DNA of 38,414 nucleotides from CAG-1138 sp964495385. Lineage in GTDB: Bacteria; Bacillota; Clostridia; Christensenellales; CAG-917. Of this stretch, positions 7,723-16,467 are shown in pieces. Below the pieces are notes generated by a model, which was given only the letters and a program-made list of their open reading frames with translations, made no database searches and was not told the DNA's origin. Position 1 is the first letter of the stretch; the number at the start of each line of letters is the position of its first letter. Both the position numbers and the translations under genes were made by a program. The stretch spans positions 1 to 38,414 of the forward strand of contig CAZBVO010000013.1 of the NCBI GenBank assembly GCA_964495385.1, in the 5' to 3' direction.

Positions 7723-8457
7723 TTATTTCTGATATTTAAAGCAATCCATATACGAAAGTTTAAACAGATTGATTTTATGCAGGTGATCTATTCTGTTTTT
7801 GGTTGCCTCGTCCGGCTCGACGCCTTCACGAATATATCTGTCCAAAGTTTCGTAAGTAAAGCCGAGGTTGTCCTCGTCGGTTTTGCCCGAAAGTCCGTCG
7901 GACGGCACCTTGTCCGTCAACGACTTCGGCAAGCCCAAATAACGGCCGATTTGTTTGACCTCGGCAACCGTAAAGCACGATATAGGCGAAAAGTCGCCGA
8001 CACTGTCGCCGTAGCGAGTAGAATAACCAACCCAGTCTTCGCTCAAATTGCAGGTGTTTGCCACTCGGCCGTTTACGCTTTGCGACACGAGGTAAAGCGC
8101 GCTCATCCTTATCCTCGGCGGTAAATTGACCAACGACTGACGGGACAATTCAACGTCTTTCACTGCCGAAATCAATCCGTCTGCGGCGGCACCTATGTTG
8201 ACAACGGTGTATTCGATGCCGAGGTGTTTGCAAAGCTCGTAGCTGAAATCGATGTCCGACTGCTCGCCGCGAGGCATCAAAACGCCAAACACCCTGTCTG
8301 CGCCCAATGCTTCCTTGCAAAGAGCCGCCACGACGCTGCTGTCCTTTCCGCCGGAAATTCCGACAACCGCTTTGCAACCTTTGCCGTTTTGCTCAAACCA
8401 ACTTTTTATCCACTCGACGCATTTGTTTGTGGCGTCGACAACGTCAAAATCGTACAT
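7723..8457 (-). CDS. nadE: NH3-dependent NAD+ synthetase
   Basis: A 244-residue enzyme that amidates nicotinic acid adenine dinucleotide to NAD+ using ATP and ammonia, the last step of NAD synthesis. The PP-loop SGGKDS is at residues 35-40. Other family marks are the GTxNxSE-equivalent ANTCNLSEDWVGYSTRYGDSVGDFSPI and the LPKSLTDKVPSDGLSGKTDEDNLGF block. There is no N-terminal glutaminase domain, so it is the short ammonia-dependent form. It starts 15 bp after the aminopeptidase gene with a CGGAG ribosome site, so the two are probably co-transcribed. Confidence 0.94.
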   Translation of the reverse strand: MYDFDVVDATNKCVEWIKSWFEQNGKGCKAVVGISGGKDSSVVAALCKEALGADRVFGVLMPRGEQSDIDFSYELCKHLGIEYTVVNIGAAADGLISAVKDVELSRQSLVNLPPRIRMSALYLVSQSVNGRVANTCNLSEDWVGYSTRYGDSVGDFSPISCFTVAEVKQIGRYLGLPKSLTDKVPSDGLSGKTDEDNLGFTYETLDRYIREGVEPDEATKNRIDHLHKINLFKLSYMDCFKYQK

Positions 8458-8472
8458 TTTTATCTCCGATTA

Positions 8473-9888
8473 TTATTTTACAAAGGCCGCAAACGCCTTG
8501 TAAGTGCTGAACAAGTCTGCCTTTGAAATCAATTCGTAAGGAGCGTGCATGCTTATCACCGGCACACCGATATCGATGGTGTCGATGTTGAGTTTTGCGA
8601 TAAATTTCGCAACGGTTCCGCCGCCGCCCGCATCGACTTTGCCGAGTTCGGCAGTTTGCCAATTTACGCCGTTTTCGTCCAATAGTCTTCTGACGTATCC
8701 CACAAATTCGGCCGAGGCATCGTTGCTTCCGCCCTTGCCGCCGCTTCCGGTGAACTTGCAAATTGCGGTTCCGCGTCCCAGCTCGCCGTTGTTGCGTTTT
8801 TCAGATTCGAAAACACCGCCGAAGTTAGGATCGTAGCAAGCGATGACGTCTGCCGACAAACACTTGGATGCCGCCCTGACTGCCGCCGGATTTGCACCTG
8901 CGTTTTTGGCGATTTCGTCCAAAATGTCGGCATAAACGGCACACTGCATTCCGGTGTTGCCCTCGCTGCCGATTTCCTCTTTGTCTGCAAGAACAACCAT
9001 AACCGTTCTGTCGTCGGTTTCGCATTCGGCGATAGCGGTAAGTGCCGGATAGCTGCAAACCTTGTCGTCGTGGCCGTAAGCGGCTATCATAGACCTGTCA
9101 AAGCCCACGTCGCGAGCTTTCATTGCAGGCACGGCCGCAAGTTCCGCGCTCAAGAAATCCGATTCGACCATGCCGTAACGGTCGTTGAGGTTTTTCAGCA
9201 CTGTGAGTTTTATCTTTTCTTTTACGTCATCGTCTGCAAACGGCATGCCGCCCACAAGTACGTTCAAAAGTTCGCCCTCGATGGCGGTAGCAAGCGGTTT
9301 GGTGTTCTGCTCTTTGGAAAGGTGCGGCAAAAGGTCGTTGACGTAAAAAATCGGATCGCCGTCGTTTTCGCCGACGTTGACGCTAACCTCTCTGCCGTCG
9401 GACAACACCACCACTCCGTGCAAAGCCAGAGGAATTGCCGTCCACTGATATTTTTTGATTCCGCCGTAATAATGCGTTTTCAAAAATGCCATTCCGTCTC
9501 TTTCGTAAAGCGGATTTTGTTTTATGTCCAGACGAGGGCTGTCGATGTGCGAAGCCAAAATGCGAACGCCGTCTTCTTTTACGTCATTTTTGCCTATTTT
9601 CAACAAAACCAAACTTTTGTTGCGGTTGTTGAAGTATTTTTTGTCGCCTACAGACAGTTTATCGCCAAGTTTATATTCGGTAAACCCGTGTTTTTGCGCA
9701 ATGGCGATGGATGCCGCAACGGCATCTCTTTCGGTTTTGGCAGCATCTAAATAGCACTTATAGCCCTCTGCGTAGTCAAAAACCTCTTTTACTCCGCCTT
9801 CGTCAAGCGTTTCGAAAAGCGACTTTTTTTGGTAGGCCAAGCTGTCAAACAGTTCCTTGCCCTTGGATTTTTTGTTTTCTTCCGACAT
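8473..9888 (-). CDS. M18-family metalloaminopeptidase
   Basis: A 471-residue cytosolic di-zinc exopeptidase that removes N-terminal residues from peptides. Motifs typical of M18 are LASHIDSPRLD (metal His/Asp), ADKEEIGSEGNTGM (catalytic and metal Glu), and the C-terminal SMHAPYELISKADLFSTYKAF with the last metal His. The frame extends 14 codons upstream to 9930, but the ATG at 9888 has an AGGAG site at the right distance and is the likely start. It is the first gene of an operon with nadE. It has a leader of about 150 nt. Confidence 0.92.
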   Translation of the reverse strand: MSEENKKSKGKELFDSLAYQKKSLFETLDEGGVKEVFDYAEGYKCYLDAAKTERDAVAASIAIAQKHGFTEYKLGDKLSVGDKKYFNNRNKSLVLLKIGKNDVKEDGVRILASHIDSPRLDIKQNPLYERDGMAFLKTHYYGGIKKYQWTAIPLALHGVVVLSDGREVSVNVGENDGDPIFYVNDLLPHLSKEQNTKPLATAIEGELLNVLVGGMPFADDDVKEKIKLTVLKNLNDRYGMVESDFLSAELAAVPAMKARDVGFDRSMIAAYGHDDKVCSYPALTAIAECETDDRTVMVVLADKEEIGSEGNTGMQCAVYADILDEIAKNAGANPAAVRAASKCLSADVIACYDPNFGGVFESEKRNNGELGRGTAICKFTGSGGKGGSNDASAEFVGYVRRLLDENGVNWQTAELGKVDAGGGGTVAKFIAKLNIDTIDIGVPVISMHAPYELISKADLFSTYKAFAAFVK

Positions 9889-10071
9889 AGTTGTATCTCC
9901 TGAAAAATTATTTTTGTTCAAATTCGACAAACCGTGCTTGCCCGAAATTGCCGCAAAGCGTTTTGGTCAAAAAAACCTTCCTGCGGCGCCCCGAACGGAC
10001 GTCGGACGACGAGCAGACGACAATTTGTCCGATATGTATATAATTATATCACCATATTTAATCGCGCGCAA
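9889..10071 (-). promoter_or_regulatory. Promoter and long leader of the aminopeptidase-nadE operon
   Basis: Minus strand: TTGCGC (10071-10066), 17 bp, TATAAT (10048-10043). The leader of about 150 nt to 9888 has a GC-rich middle with short CGGAC/GTCCG inverted repeats and a T7 run (9976-9970 region). I see no recognisable riboswitch and no convincing terminator hairpin before the T-run. Confidence 0.55.
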
Positions 10072-10118
10072 CAACATTTACGGAATTATTGCTTTTTTTG
10101 ACAATTGTTGAAAATAGG

Positions 10119-10147
10119 TTGAATTTTTGTTTGCCGTATTGTAAACT
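10119..10147 (+). promoter_or_regulatory. Promoter of the SGNH lipoprotein gene
   Basis: TTGAAT (10119-10124), 17 bp, TAAACT (10142-10147), 35 bp before the ATG. Confidence 0.5.
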
Positions 10148-10182
10148 GAATGTAAGAATATTCTTGCCGAGGAGGAACAGTT

Positions 10183-10771
10183 ATGAGCAAAAAAATCATC
10201 GCCGCAATACTTATAGCGGCAACCTGCTTTGCCTGTTTGGCGGCTTTTACCGCCTGCGACAACGACGGGGACAAGCTGTCGATAGTGTATTTGGGCGACT
10301 CGATCGGCGAAGCCGTTGCGGGGCCGTCGCCCGTCGAAGAAAAAGACAGCATGGGCTATCCCGGCATCGTCGGACAGATAAACGATTATTACTATCACAA
10401 CCGCGCCATATCCGGGCATAAAACCTATCAGCTGCTTGATTTTATCAACCGTGAAGACACAAACGCCGCCATTTCTTGCAGCCTCATAAAAACGGCGGAC
10501 GTCATCCACGTTTCCATTTTGGGCAACGACCTTTTGCAGGCCGATTTCGGCACCATGCTTTACGACCGCAAAACCACGGGAACGTCGGTTACTTTCAACA
10601 ACGCAATCGCTACGGCGGAAGAAAACATCGAAAAAATAATCGTTCGCCTGCGCGAGCTTAATCCGACGGCGCACATAATGTTCCAAAACGTCTACAACCC
10701 CGTTTACGCCGAAAGTCCGCTGCTTGAGTCGTCCGTAAAAGAACGCCTCGCCACGGTTGACGTAAACCCTG
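10183..10771 (+). CDS. SGNH/GDSL-type hydrolase lipoprotein, cut by assembly gap
   Basis: Begins with a GGAGG site and a lipoprotein signal peptide (MSKKIIAAILIAATC..., likely lipobox FTAC, Cys about residue 25). About 196 residues are visible before the gap. Block I of the SGNH fold is clear: IVYLGDSIGEA with Ser nucleophile. The Asn-bearing block III is probably SILGNDLL. The block V Asp-x-x-His is not visible and should lie in or beyond the gap. The family covers esterases and acetylhydrolases acting on sugars or lipids at the cell surface. Substrate not evident. The downstream fragment may be its C-terminus. Confidence 0.75.
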
Positions 10772-10871
10772 NNNNNNNNNNNNNNNNNNNNNNNNNNNNN
10801 NNNNNNNNNNNNNNNNNNNNNNNNNNNNNNNNNNNNNNNNNNNNNNNNNNNNNNNNNNNNNNNNNNNNNNN
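10772..10871. other. Scaffold gap (100 N)
   Basis: Exactly 100 N, which is normally a placeholder, so true size and reading frame across it are unknown. Confidence 0.95.
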
Positions 10872-11312
10872 GTCATGGGCGACATCGACGTTACGGGCAT
10901 AATCACTCTGTACTGTGAAAACCTGTTTACGGGAGCGTCCGTCGACGATTTTGCCGGCGCACTCGAACTGCTTGAAGGAAGCTTGGGTGCCTCGCTTATA
11001 GGCGCAGAAAACATCGATATAAACGAATTGTGGCGCAGCATAACCGAGGACGGAAAACTTCCTGACGACTTTGCTTTGGGCAACGAATTCGGCATTCAAA
11101 TAGAATCGACCTATTGCATCAAAAAAGTTAAAGGCGCAGACGGCAAAGAATGGACGGCCCTCTACATCGGCCGCTTCGATCCGGACACCGAACCTTTCCT
11201 CATCTTCACCTTAAGAGAAGACGGAACGGTCGCCACGGTTGACGTTACGATGGAAATTTTGGGATTGTCGCTGTACGGCACAGAACGCACCGAACAGGCA
11301 GAAACCAAATAA
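10872..11312 (+). CDS. C-terminal part of a hypothetical secreted protein (5' end in gap)
   Basis: About 146 codons are open from the gap edge to a TAA. I do not recognise a domain. The stretch ENLFTGASVDDFAGALELLEG and the beta-rich end (WTALYIGRFDPDTEPFLIFTLREDGTVATVDVTMEIL) look like a small extracytoplasmic fold. It is in a different frame from the SGNH fragment, but the gap length is arbitrary. It may be the C-terminus of that protein or a separate gene sharing its terminator. The first ATG (10875) has no visible ribosome site because the gap removes it. Confidence 0.6.
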   Translation, partial: VMGDIDVTGIITLYCENLFTGASVDDFAGALELLEGSLGASLIGAENIDINELWRSITEDGKLPDDFALGNEFGIQIESTYCIKKVKGADGKEWTALYIGRFDPDTEPFLIFTLREDGTVATVDVTMEILGLSLYGTERTEQAETK

Positions 11313-11340
11313 CAGTCTTAAATTGTTTTATCTCAATCAA

Positions 11341-11365
11341 AAAGCCGCCCTTTGGGGGCGGCTTT
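11341..11365. terminator. Bidirectional terminator
   Basis: Hairpin AAAGCCGCCC, TTTGG loop, GGGCGGCTTT between converging genes. The T-run is better on the minus strand. Confidence 0.75.
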
Positions 11366-11391
11366 GTTAAATTTGGCCGTATGTGACGTTT

Positions 11392-12924
11392 TTAAACTTG
11401 TTCTTGCTCCGAAACTCCTGCCGCGGCAAGTCGCTCGGCACGAATCACGTCAAGTTCGGCGCGGATTTTTTCCTTCTTCTTTCCGGAATAATCGTAAAAC
11501 GCCATAGGAATGCAGGTGAGCAACATCCCTGCCGCAGGAATAAGCGTAATCATAATGAAAATCCAATTTCTGACGTCCGCTATGTTTTGCGCCGTCGGAA
11601 CGACAAGCCCCTCCGTTACGGTTTCGGAAGTCACCCAAAATCCGTCTTTGGTGTAAAGTTCGATTTTGCTTGCGTCAACGACGATACCGGTTATGAAACT
11701 TGCAATACCCGCCGAAGCCTTGCTGATAAGCGTTTGTGCGGCAAAACTTATGCCCTCTATGCGCTGACCGCTTTTCCATTCCATATAGTCGGTTGCGTCT
11801 GCCACCATGTTGTAGGTGATAACGTTGTAAATGCCCAGCGGAATGCCTATCAACACCAGGAAGAAGAACAGCACGAATATCGACGCCTTGCCCATTTTGT
11901 CAAAGCCAACAAAGTACAAAATAATGCTGACTGCCGCCCCGAAAATCATGGATGCGATGTAAATGGTTTTGAAGTCAAACTTTTTCTTTAACACCGGCAG
12001 CAGCAACATTGCCGGAACCATTCCCAGCCCTATCATAACCGAAAGCACGGTTAAAATGAGACCTTTGGTCAAAAAACTCGAACTTCCGTCGGCATAAAGC
12101 AAACGGTAACTCACAACTCCGCTGTCGGACGCCTCCTTGACGTAGTCGAACAGATACTTCGAAACATACGGACTGGCCGTTTGTGCCATCATGATGGTTG
12201 ATGCCAGCACGCAACTGCCGATAAGAAGCATCAAATATTTGTTTTTCACGAAACCGCCGAAAATTTCCTTGACGCTTTTCGGTTCGGTGCGAAGTATAAG
12301 TTTTTCCCTTGTTCCGAAAAACGCCAGCAACGACAAACCGCTTCCGACAAAACCGATGACAAGCCCTGCCAAAAGATAGGCCTTGCTCGGATCCATGCTG
12401 TCGGTGAGAATAGGCACCATAAGAGTTGGAACTATTCCGCCGAAAGTGCTTCCGATTCGGGCAACGGAAATAAACTTGGTGCGCTCGTTTTCGTTTGGCG
12501 ATATCGCACTGGACAGCCCCCAAAACGGGATATCCTGAATGGTAAAGCACACGCCCCACATTATGTAGGTGACGGCACAGTATGCAACCTTGCCTGCCGA
12601 CGACGATATACCCGCATTCCAGAACAAAAGCGTCGTCGCAACCGCAATAAGGAATGGCGACCACAACAAATACGGGCGGAACTTGCCGTATTTTGTTTGC
12701 GTTTTGTCAACGATTATGCCCATAATCGGATCGTTGAGCGCGTCGAAAATCCTTGCAATAAGAATAATCGTACCTGCTATTTTGCCGGCATTCGGCACGC
12801 CCTTTAAAACGCACTCGGTGAAAAACACCAGCGCAAACATCGAATAGAGGTTGTAAATCATCGACCGACCGAACGTTGCCGTCGTGAACGATGCGTATTC
12901 CGATTTTTTAACGTATTTTTGCAT
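11392..12924 (-). CDS. GPH-family sugar:cation symporter (MFS)
   Basis: About 510 residues with 12 predicted membrane segments. The glycoside-pentoside-hexuronide (MelB-like) signature is clear: ARIFDALNDPIMGIIVDKT followed by KYGKFRPYLLW. It imports a glycoside or uronide with Na+ or H+. The C-terminus is a charged cytoplasmic tail. A GTG at 12930 would overlap the sulfatase stop (GTGA), but the ATG at 12924 has better spacing from the AAGGA site and is preferred. It lies directly behind the sulfatase gene, so the imported sugar probably comes from, or is, a sulfated glycan. Exact substrate unknown. Confidence 0.9.
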   Translation of the reverse strand: MQKYVKKSEYASFTTATFGRSMIYNLYSMFALVFFTECVLKGVPNAGKIAGTIILIARIFDALNDPIMGIIVDKTQTKYGKFRPYLLWSPFLIAVATTLLFWNAGISSSAGKVAYCAVTYIMWGVCFTIQDIPFWGLSSAISPNENERTKFISVARIGSTFGGIVPTLMVPILTDSMDPSKAYLLAGLVIGFVGSGLSLLAFFGTREKLILRTEPKSVKEIFGGFVKNKYLMLLIGSCVLASTIMMAQTASPYVSKYLFDYVKEASDSGVVSYRLLYADGSSSFLTKGLILTVLSVMIGLGMVPAMLLLPVLKKKFDFKTIYIASMIFGAAVSIILYFVGFDKMGKASIFVLFFFLVLIGIPLGIYNVITYNMVADATDYMEWKSGQRIEGISFAAQTLISKASAGIASFITGIVVDASKIELYTKDGFWVTSETVTEGLVVPTAQNIADVRNWIFIMITLIPAAGMLLTCIPMAFYDYSGKKKEKIRAELDVIRAERLAAAGVSEQEQV

Positions 12925-12926
12925 AA

Positions 12927-14249
12927 TCACTTTTTCCTTGAAAAAATCGCTTTAAGTATTTTCGGTTGCGGCTCGCCGGCTTTTGCCATTTCGTCCAAAA
13001 GCATGGCCTTCAAATTTTGCCGAACTTCGACGTAGGATTTGTCCTTTATCAAATTGTTTTTTTGGCTCGGATCGAGCTTGTTGTCGTAAAGATAATCTTC
13101 CACGTAAACCCGACTGCCCTTTTTCTGGAACACGTACGGAAGACGGGGGCTGCGCACGCTGTAAGTGTATCTGTCTGTGCGGATTGCCCTTGCGGTCTGT
13201 GCTTCGGAAACCTGTACAAACACCGCATCGTGCGGTTTATCTTCCCCTTTAAGCACTTTAAGCAGCGATTTGCCCACATAGTCCTCGGGGATTTCTATCC
13301 CTGCCACGTCAAGCAAAGTTGCCGGAAGGTCTATAAGGCTTGTCGGCGACGATACGGTTCGGCCGCCTTTAAACTCACCGCCGTAGATAACAAGCGGCGT
13401 ATGAATGCTTGCATCGTGCGGACTGCGCTTGTATTCGAGGTTCCTCGTTTTGAAGTGGCAACCGTGATCGGACGTGTAAAAAATCACGGTATTTTCAAGA
13501 ACTCCGGCCTCGTCCAACGATTCCGTAAGTTTTCTGAAGTTGTCGTCAAGGGCTCGGATTGCGGCAAGATAATTCGGATAGTTCTTTTTGTAGTCGCCGC
13601 GAAGGAAGGTCAAATCGTCGGGAAGCGGATAGTTTTTGAAATCATCGACGTATTCTGTTTTCCCCTCAAAGGTGCGGTGATTGTTTTGATGATGCGGCTC
13701 TAACTGCGACACAAACAGGAAAAACGGCTTGTCGGATTTGCGGTTTTTGACGTAATCAACGGCGAAATCGCCTATAGCGTCGGCCCTGTATCCCGAAAAA
13801 TCCACTCTGTTTCCGTCGGTATCGTAAACGTAGCCGCCGCCATAACCGGTGGACGTAAACTCCAAAACGTCGGCCGCCATCCAATATTTGTAGCCGCCGC
13901 GAAGCTCGACCGGCACCGCCTTCTTTTCAAAATGGGCCCCTTTGCCCGAATCGGACGCCAAGTGCCACTTTCCGACGTAGGCCGTGTCGTAGCCTGCCTC
14001 GTTGAAATACTCGGCCAGCGGTTTGATGTTTGTGTCCAGCGCAACGGCGTTTTTGAAACTTCCGTTTTGAGTTGCGTAAACGCCTGTTTGTAAACATGCT
14101 CTTGCCGGACCGCAAACGGGTTGGCAGGTGAAATTTTCCGAAAACGACACCGCATCGGCCGAAAGCTCGGTAAGAAACGGCATAACTTCGGAATTTACCG
14201 TGTCCCAACGCTGTTGGTCGGCAAAATAAAACACTATGTTCGGTTTCAT
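12927..14249 (-). CDS. Type I sulfatase (Cys-type formylglycine)
   Basis: A 440-residue sulfatase of the alkaline-phosphatase superfamily. The signature C-x-P-x-R is CGPAR at residues 46-50, so Cys46 should become formylglycine. Metal ligands are expected at Asp11-Gln12 (FADQQRWD) and in FYTSDHGCHF. GKWHL and HTPLVIYGGEF are further family blocks. There is no signal peptide, so desulfation is probably cytoplasmic after import by the GPH symporter encoded 2 bp downstream. Maturation needs an anaerobic sulfatase-maturating enzyme, not seen in this window. Substrate (sulfated sugar) not determined. Confidence 0.93.
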   Translation of the reverse strand: MKPNIVFYFADQQRWDTVNSEVMPFLTELSADAVSFSENFTCQPVCGPARACLQTGVYATQNGSFKNAVALDTNIKPLAEYFNEAGYDTAYVGKWHLASDSGKGAHFEKKAVPVELRGGYKYWMAADVLEFTSTGYGGGYVYDTDGNRVDFSGYRADAIGDFAVDYVKNRKSDKPFFLFVSQLEPHHQNNHRTFEGKTEYVDDFKNYPLPDDLTFLRGDYKKNYPNYLAAIRALDDNFRKLTESLDEAGVLENTVIFYTSDHGCHFKTRNLEYKRSPHDASIHTPLVIYGGEFKGGRTVSSPTSLIDLPATLLDVAGIEIPEDYVGKSLLKVLKGEDKPHDAVFVQVSEAQTARAIRTDRYTYSVRSPRLPYVFQKKGSRVYVEDYLYDNKLDPSQKNNLIKDKSYVEVRQNLKAMLLDEMAKAGEPQPKILKAIFSRKK

Positions 14250-14279
14250 AATTTTCCTTTATTGTTAGGTAATGACTTA

Positions 14280-14308
14280 ATTATACACAAATATAAAGCA
14301 AAAAGCAA
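14280..14308 (-). promoter_or_regulatory. Promoter of the sulfatase operon
   Basis: Minus strand: TTGCTT (14308-14303), 17 bp, TATAAT (14285-14280). The -35 box lies inside the 3' arm and T-tract of the preceding terminator hairpin. Confidence 0.65.
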
Positions 14309-14328
14309 CACGATGGCGTGTTGCTTTT
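14301..14328 (-). terminator. Terminator of the marR-ABC-FTR operon
   Basis: Hairpin of 12 bp: minus-strand AAAAGCAACACG, CCAT loop, CGTGTTGCTTTT, then T-rich sequence. It directly follows the last gene of the operon. Confidence 0.8.
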
Positions 14329-14333
14329 GCGGT

Positions 14334-14531
14334 TTATTTTTCCTTATAATACAATTTGCAATGGCAATAGCCCTCAAAGTCCGGATCAGCAATTTGCTCG
14401 CGGAACTCCTTGCAAACGCATTTAAATTCCTCTTTTTTGCCTACTCGGCACGGGCAGTAGCCGTCTTTTGCTTTAAGCCCCTCTTTGATGCGGGCCACTA
14501 CTTCTTTATCTTCGTTCAATCTAACTTTCAT
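14334..14531 (-). CDS. Ferredoxin:thioredoxin reductase catalytic-chain-like protein
   Basis: A 65-residue protein carrying three CxC pairs: CPC, nine residues, CVC, fifteen residues, CHC. The total spacing equals that of the catalytic chain of ferredoxin:thioredoxin reductase (CPC-x16-CPC-x8-CHC), but with the middle pair moved. This is the arrangement I associate with short clostridial members. The cysteines would hold a 4Fe-4S cluster next to a redox disulfide and reduce thioredoxin-like proteins. The ATG at 14531 is 7 bp after the ABC stop, and its GAGG site overlaps that stop. An earlier in-frame ATG at 14594 lies inside the ABC gene and is not favoured. No thioredoxin or ferredoxin is nearby. 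Confidence 0.8.
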   Translation of the reverse strand: MKVRLNEDKEVVARIKEGLKAKDGYCPCRVGKKEEFKCVCKEFREQIADPDFEGYCHCKLYYKEK

Positions 14532-14538
14532 AAAAACC

Positions 14539-16467
14539 TCACTCGAGCTCAAAAGCTCCCGTATAAAGTTGATAGTATCTTCCGCGTTTTGCAATCAAAT
14601 CGTCGTGACTGCCGCGTTCGATGATGACGCCGTGATCCAAAACCATAATGACGTCGCTGTTTTGAACGGTGGAAAGTCTGTGCGCTATTACAAAAACCGT
14701 CCTGCCCTTCATAAGTTGATCGGTTCCGCGCTGAACCAAAGCTTCCGTGCGCGTGTCGATGCTGGAAGTCGCTTCGTCCATAATCATAACCGGAGCGTTG
14801 GCAACGGCCGCACGCGCGATACTCAAAAGCTGACGCTGTCCTTGCGACAGGTTTGCGCCGTCGTTTTCGAGAAGCGTATCGTAGCCTTGCGGCAAACGGG
14901 TTATGAAATCGTGCGCGTTGGCAAGTTTTGCGGCCTCGATACATTCCTCGTCGGTAGCATCCAGCTTGCCGTAGCGGATGTTGTCCATAATGGTTCCCGT
15001 AAAGAGGTTGGTGTCTTGCAAAACCATGCCGAGGCTTCGCCTGAGGTCGGCCTTTTTGATTTTGTTGATGTTGATTCCGTCATACCTTATTTTGCCGTCG
15101 GCGATGTCGTAGAAACGGTTGATAAGGTTTGTTATGGTGGTCTTTCCTGCGCCCGTCGCGCCGACAAACGCCACCTTTTGGCCCGGTTCGGCATAGAGAG
15201 TCACGTCTTTTAAAACTATTTTGTCCGGGACGTAGCCGAAGTCCACGCCAAACATGCGGATGTCGCCTTTGAGTTCGGTGTAAGTAACGGTGCCGTCGGC
15301 CGAGTGCGGATGTTTCCAAGCCCATCTTCCGGTACGGGTTTCGGATTCGGTGATGTTACCGTTTTCGTCGATGTCGGCATTGACCAACGTAACGTATCCG
15401 TCGTCGACCTCCGGAGCCTCGTCCATAAGAGCAAAAATACGTTCTGCGCCGGCAAGCGCCATAACGATATAGTTCATTTGTTGCGACAGCTGCGACACCT
15501 GGTTGGTGAACTGACGTCCCATCGTCAAAAAGCCCACAACTATCGGAATCAGCACTTCTTTGCTGCGGCTAAGGCCGATAAAGCCTATGTTCAGCGATTC
15601 GGTGATTACGATAACCGAGCCGACAAACGCCAACAAAACGTACATAATGTTGCCGAGGTTGTTCATGATAGGCCCCATCATGTTGGCATAAGCGTTGGCC
15701 TTGTAAGCATCCTCAAACAGCTGTCCGTTTACCTTATCGAAATCCTTTTCGCTGGCTTCTTCGTGGCAAAAAACTTTGATAACTTTTTGACCGTGCATCA
15801 TTTCTTCGATGAAACCTTCGGTGGCGCCCATCGATTTTTGATGCCTGATAAAGTATTTTGCGCTGTTGCCGCCCACCTTTTTCACTACGATAAGCATAAG
15901 CCCGACGCAGAAGAAAACTATAAGCGACAGCCACAAGCTGTAGTAAAGCATGACTGCAAGCAACACCACAATCATAACGCTCGACTGCACTATCATCGGC
16001 AAACTTTCGCTGACAAGCTGGCGAAGCGTATCGATGTCGTTGGTGTAGTGACTCATTATGTCGCCGTGCGTGTTTTGGTCAAAATATTTTATCGGCAAAT
16101 CCTGCATCTTGCTGAACATTTTGATGCGGATATCGTTCAAAAACTGTTGCGAAACGTGTGCCATGATAAAGCCCTGAACGGTCCTTGCGATGATGCCGGC
16201 CAAATAAACGCAGGCCATTATTATCACGCCCTGCAAAAGGCTTTTGAAAATTTGTTCGATTGGGCTGTCCACAACTATGTTTTCAAGCATGTTGACGATG
16301 TAAACGCTTGCCGCACTGGTCGACACGGCGCTTATGATAAGGCAGATGCCCACCACTATCAATTGTCCCTTATATCTTGAAAACAACTCGGACAACAGCC
16401 GCTTCATTGTAGTAAAGGCGTGTTTTGTTCCGCCGATTTTTCCTTTAAGTTTAGGTCCCGGAGCCAT
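14539..16467 (-). CDS. ABC exporter subunit, catalytically complete half (BmrD/LmrD-like)
   Basis: A 642-residue half-transporter. The membrane domain (about six segments, residues 35-340) is preceded by a Pro/Lys/Gly-rich start. The nucleotide-binding domain has Walker A GATGAGKTT, signature LSQGQ instead of LSGGQ, and Walker B MIMDEATSSID with the catalytic Glu present. An insertion of about 30-40 residues (DENGNITESETRTGRW) sits before the ATPase domain. The start overlaps the stop of the other subunit by 1 bp (TAATG). Together they make a heterodimeric drug or peptide exporter. The substrate cannot be told from sequence. Confidence 0.92.
   Translation of the reverse strand: MAPGPKLKGKIGGTKHAFTTMKRLLSELFSRYKGQLIVVGICLIISAVSTSAASVYIVNMLENIVVDSPIEQIFKSLLQGVIIMACVYLAGIIARTVQGFIMAHVSQQFLNDIRIKMFSKMQDLPIKYFDQNTHGDIMSHYTNDIDTLRQLVSESLPMIVQSSVMIVVLLAVMLYYSLWLSLIVFFCVGLMLIVVKKVGGNSAKYFIRHQKSMGATEGFIEEMMHGQKVIKVFCHEEASEKDFDKVNGQLFEDAYKANAYANMMGPIMNNLGNIMYVLLAFVGSVIVITESLNIGFIGLSRSKEVLIPIVVGFLTMGRQFTNQVSQLSQQMNYIVMALAGAERIFALMDEAPEVDDGYVTLVNADIDENGNITESETRTGRWAWKHPHSADGTVTYTELKGDIRMFGVDFGYVPDKIVLKDVTLYAEPGQKVAFVGATGAGKTTITNLINRFYDIADGKIRYDGININKIKKADLRRSLGMVLQDTNLFTGTIMDNIRYGKLDATDEECIEAAKLANAHDFITRLPQGYDTLLENDGANLSQGQRQLLSIARAAVANAPVMIMDEATSSIDTRTEALVQRGTDQLMKGRTVFVIAHRLSTVQNSDVIMVLDHGVIIERGSHDDLIAKRGRYYQLYTGAFELE

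Noticed and set aside
9889..10040. Attenuator in the aminopeptidase leader
   Set aside because: A T7 run exists but the sequence before it has no 5' arm complementary to the bases next to the T-run.
15304..16380. 358-codon frame antisense to the ABC exporter
   Set aside because: Shadow of the ABC gene; His-rich translation, no ribosome site, no domain.
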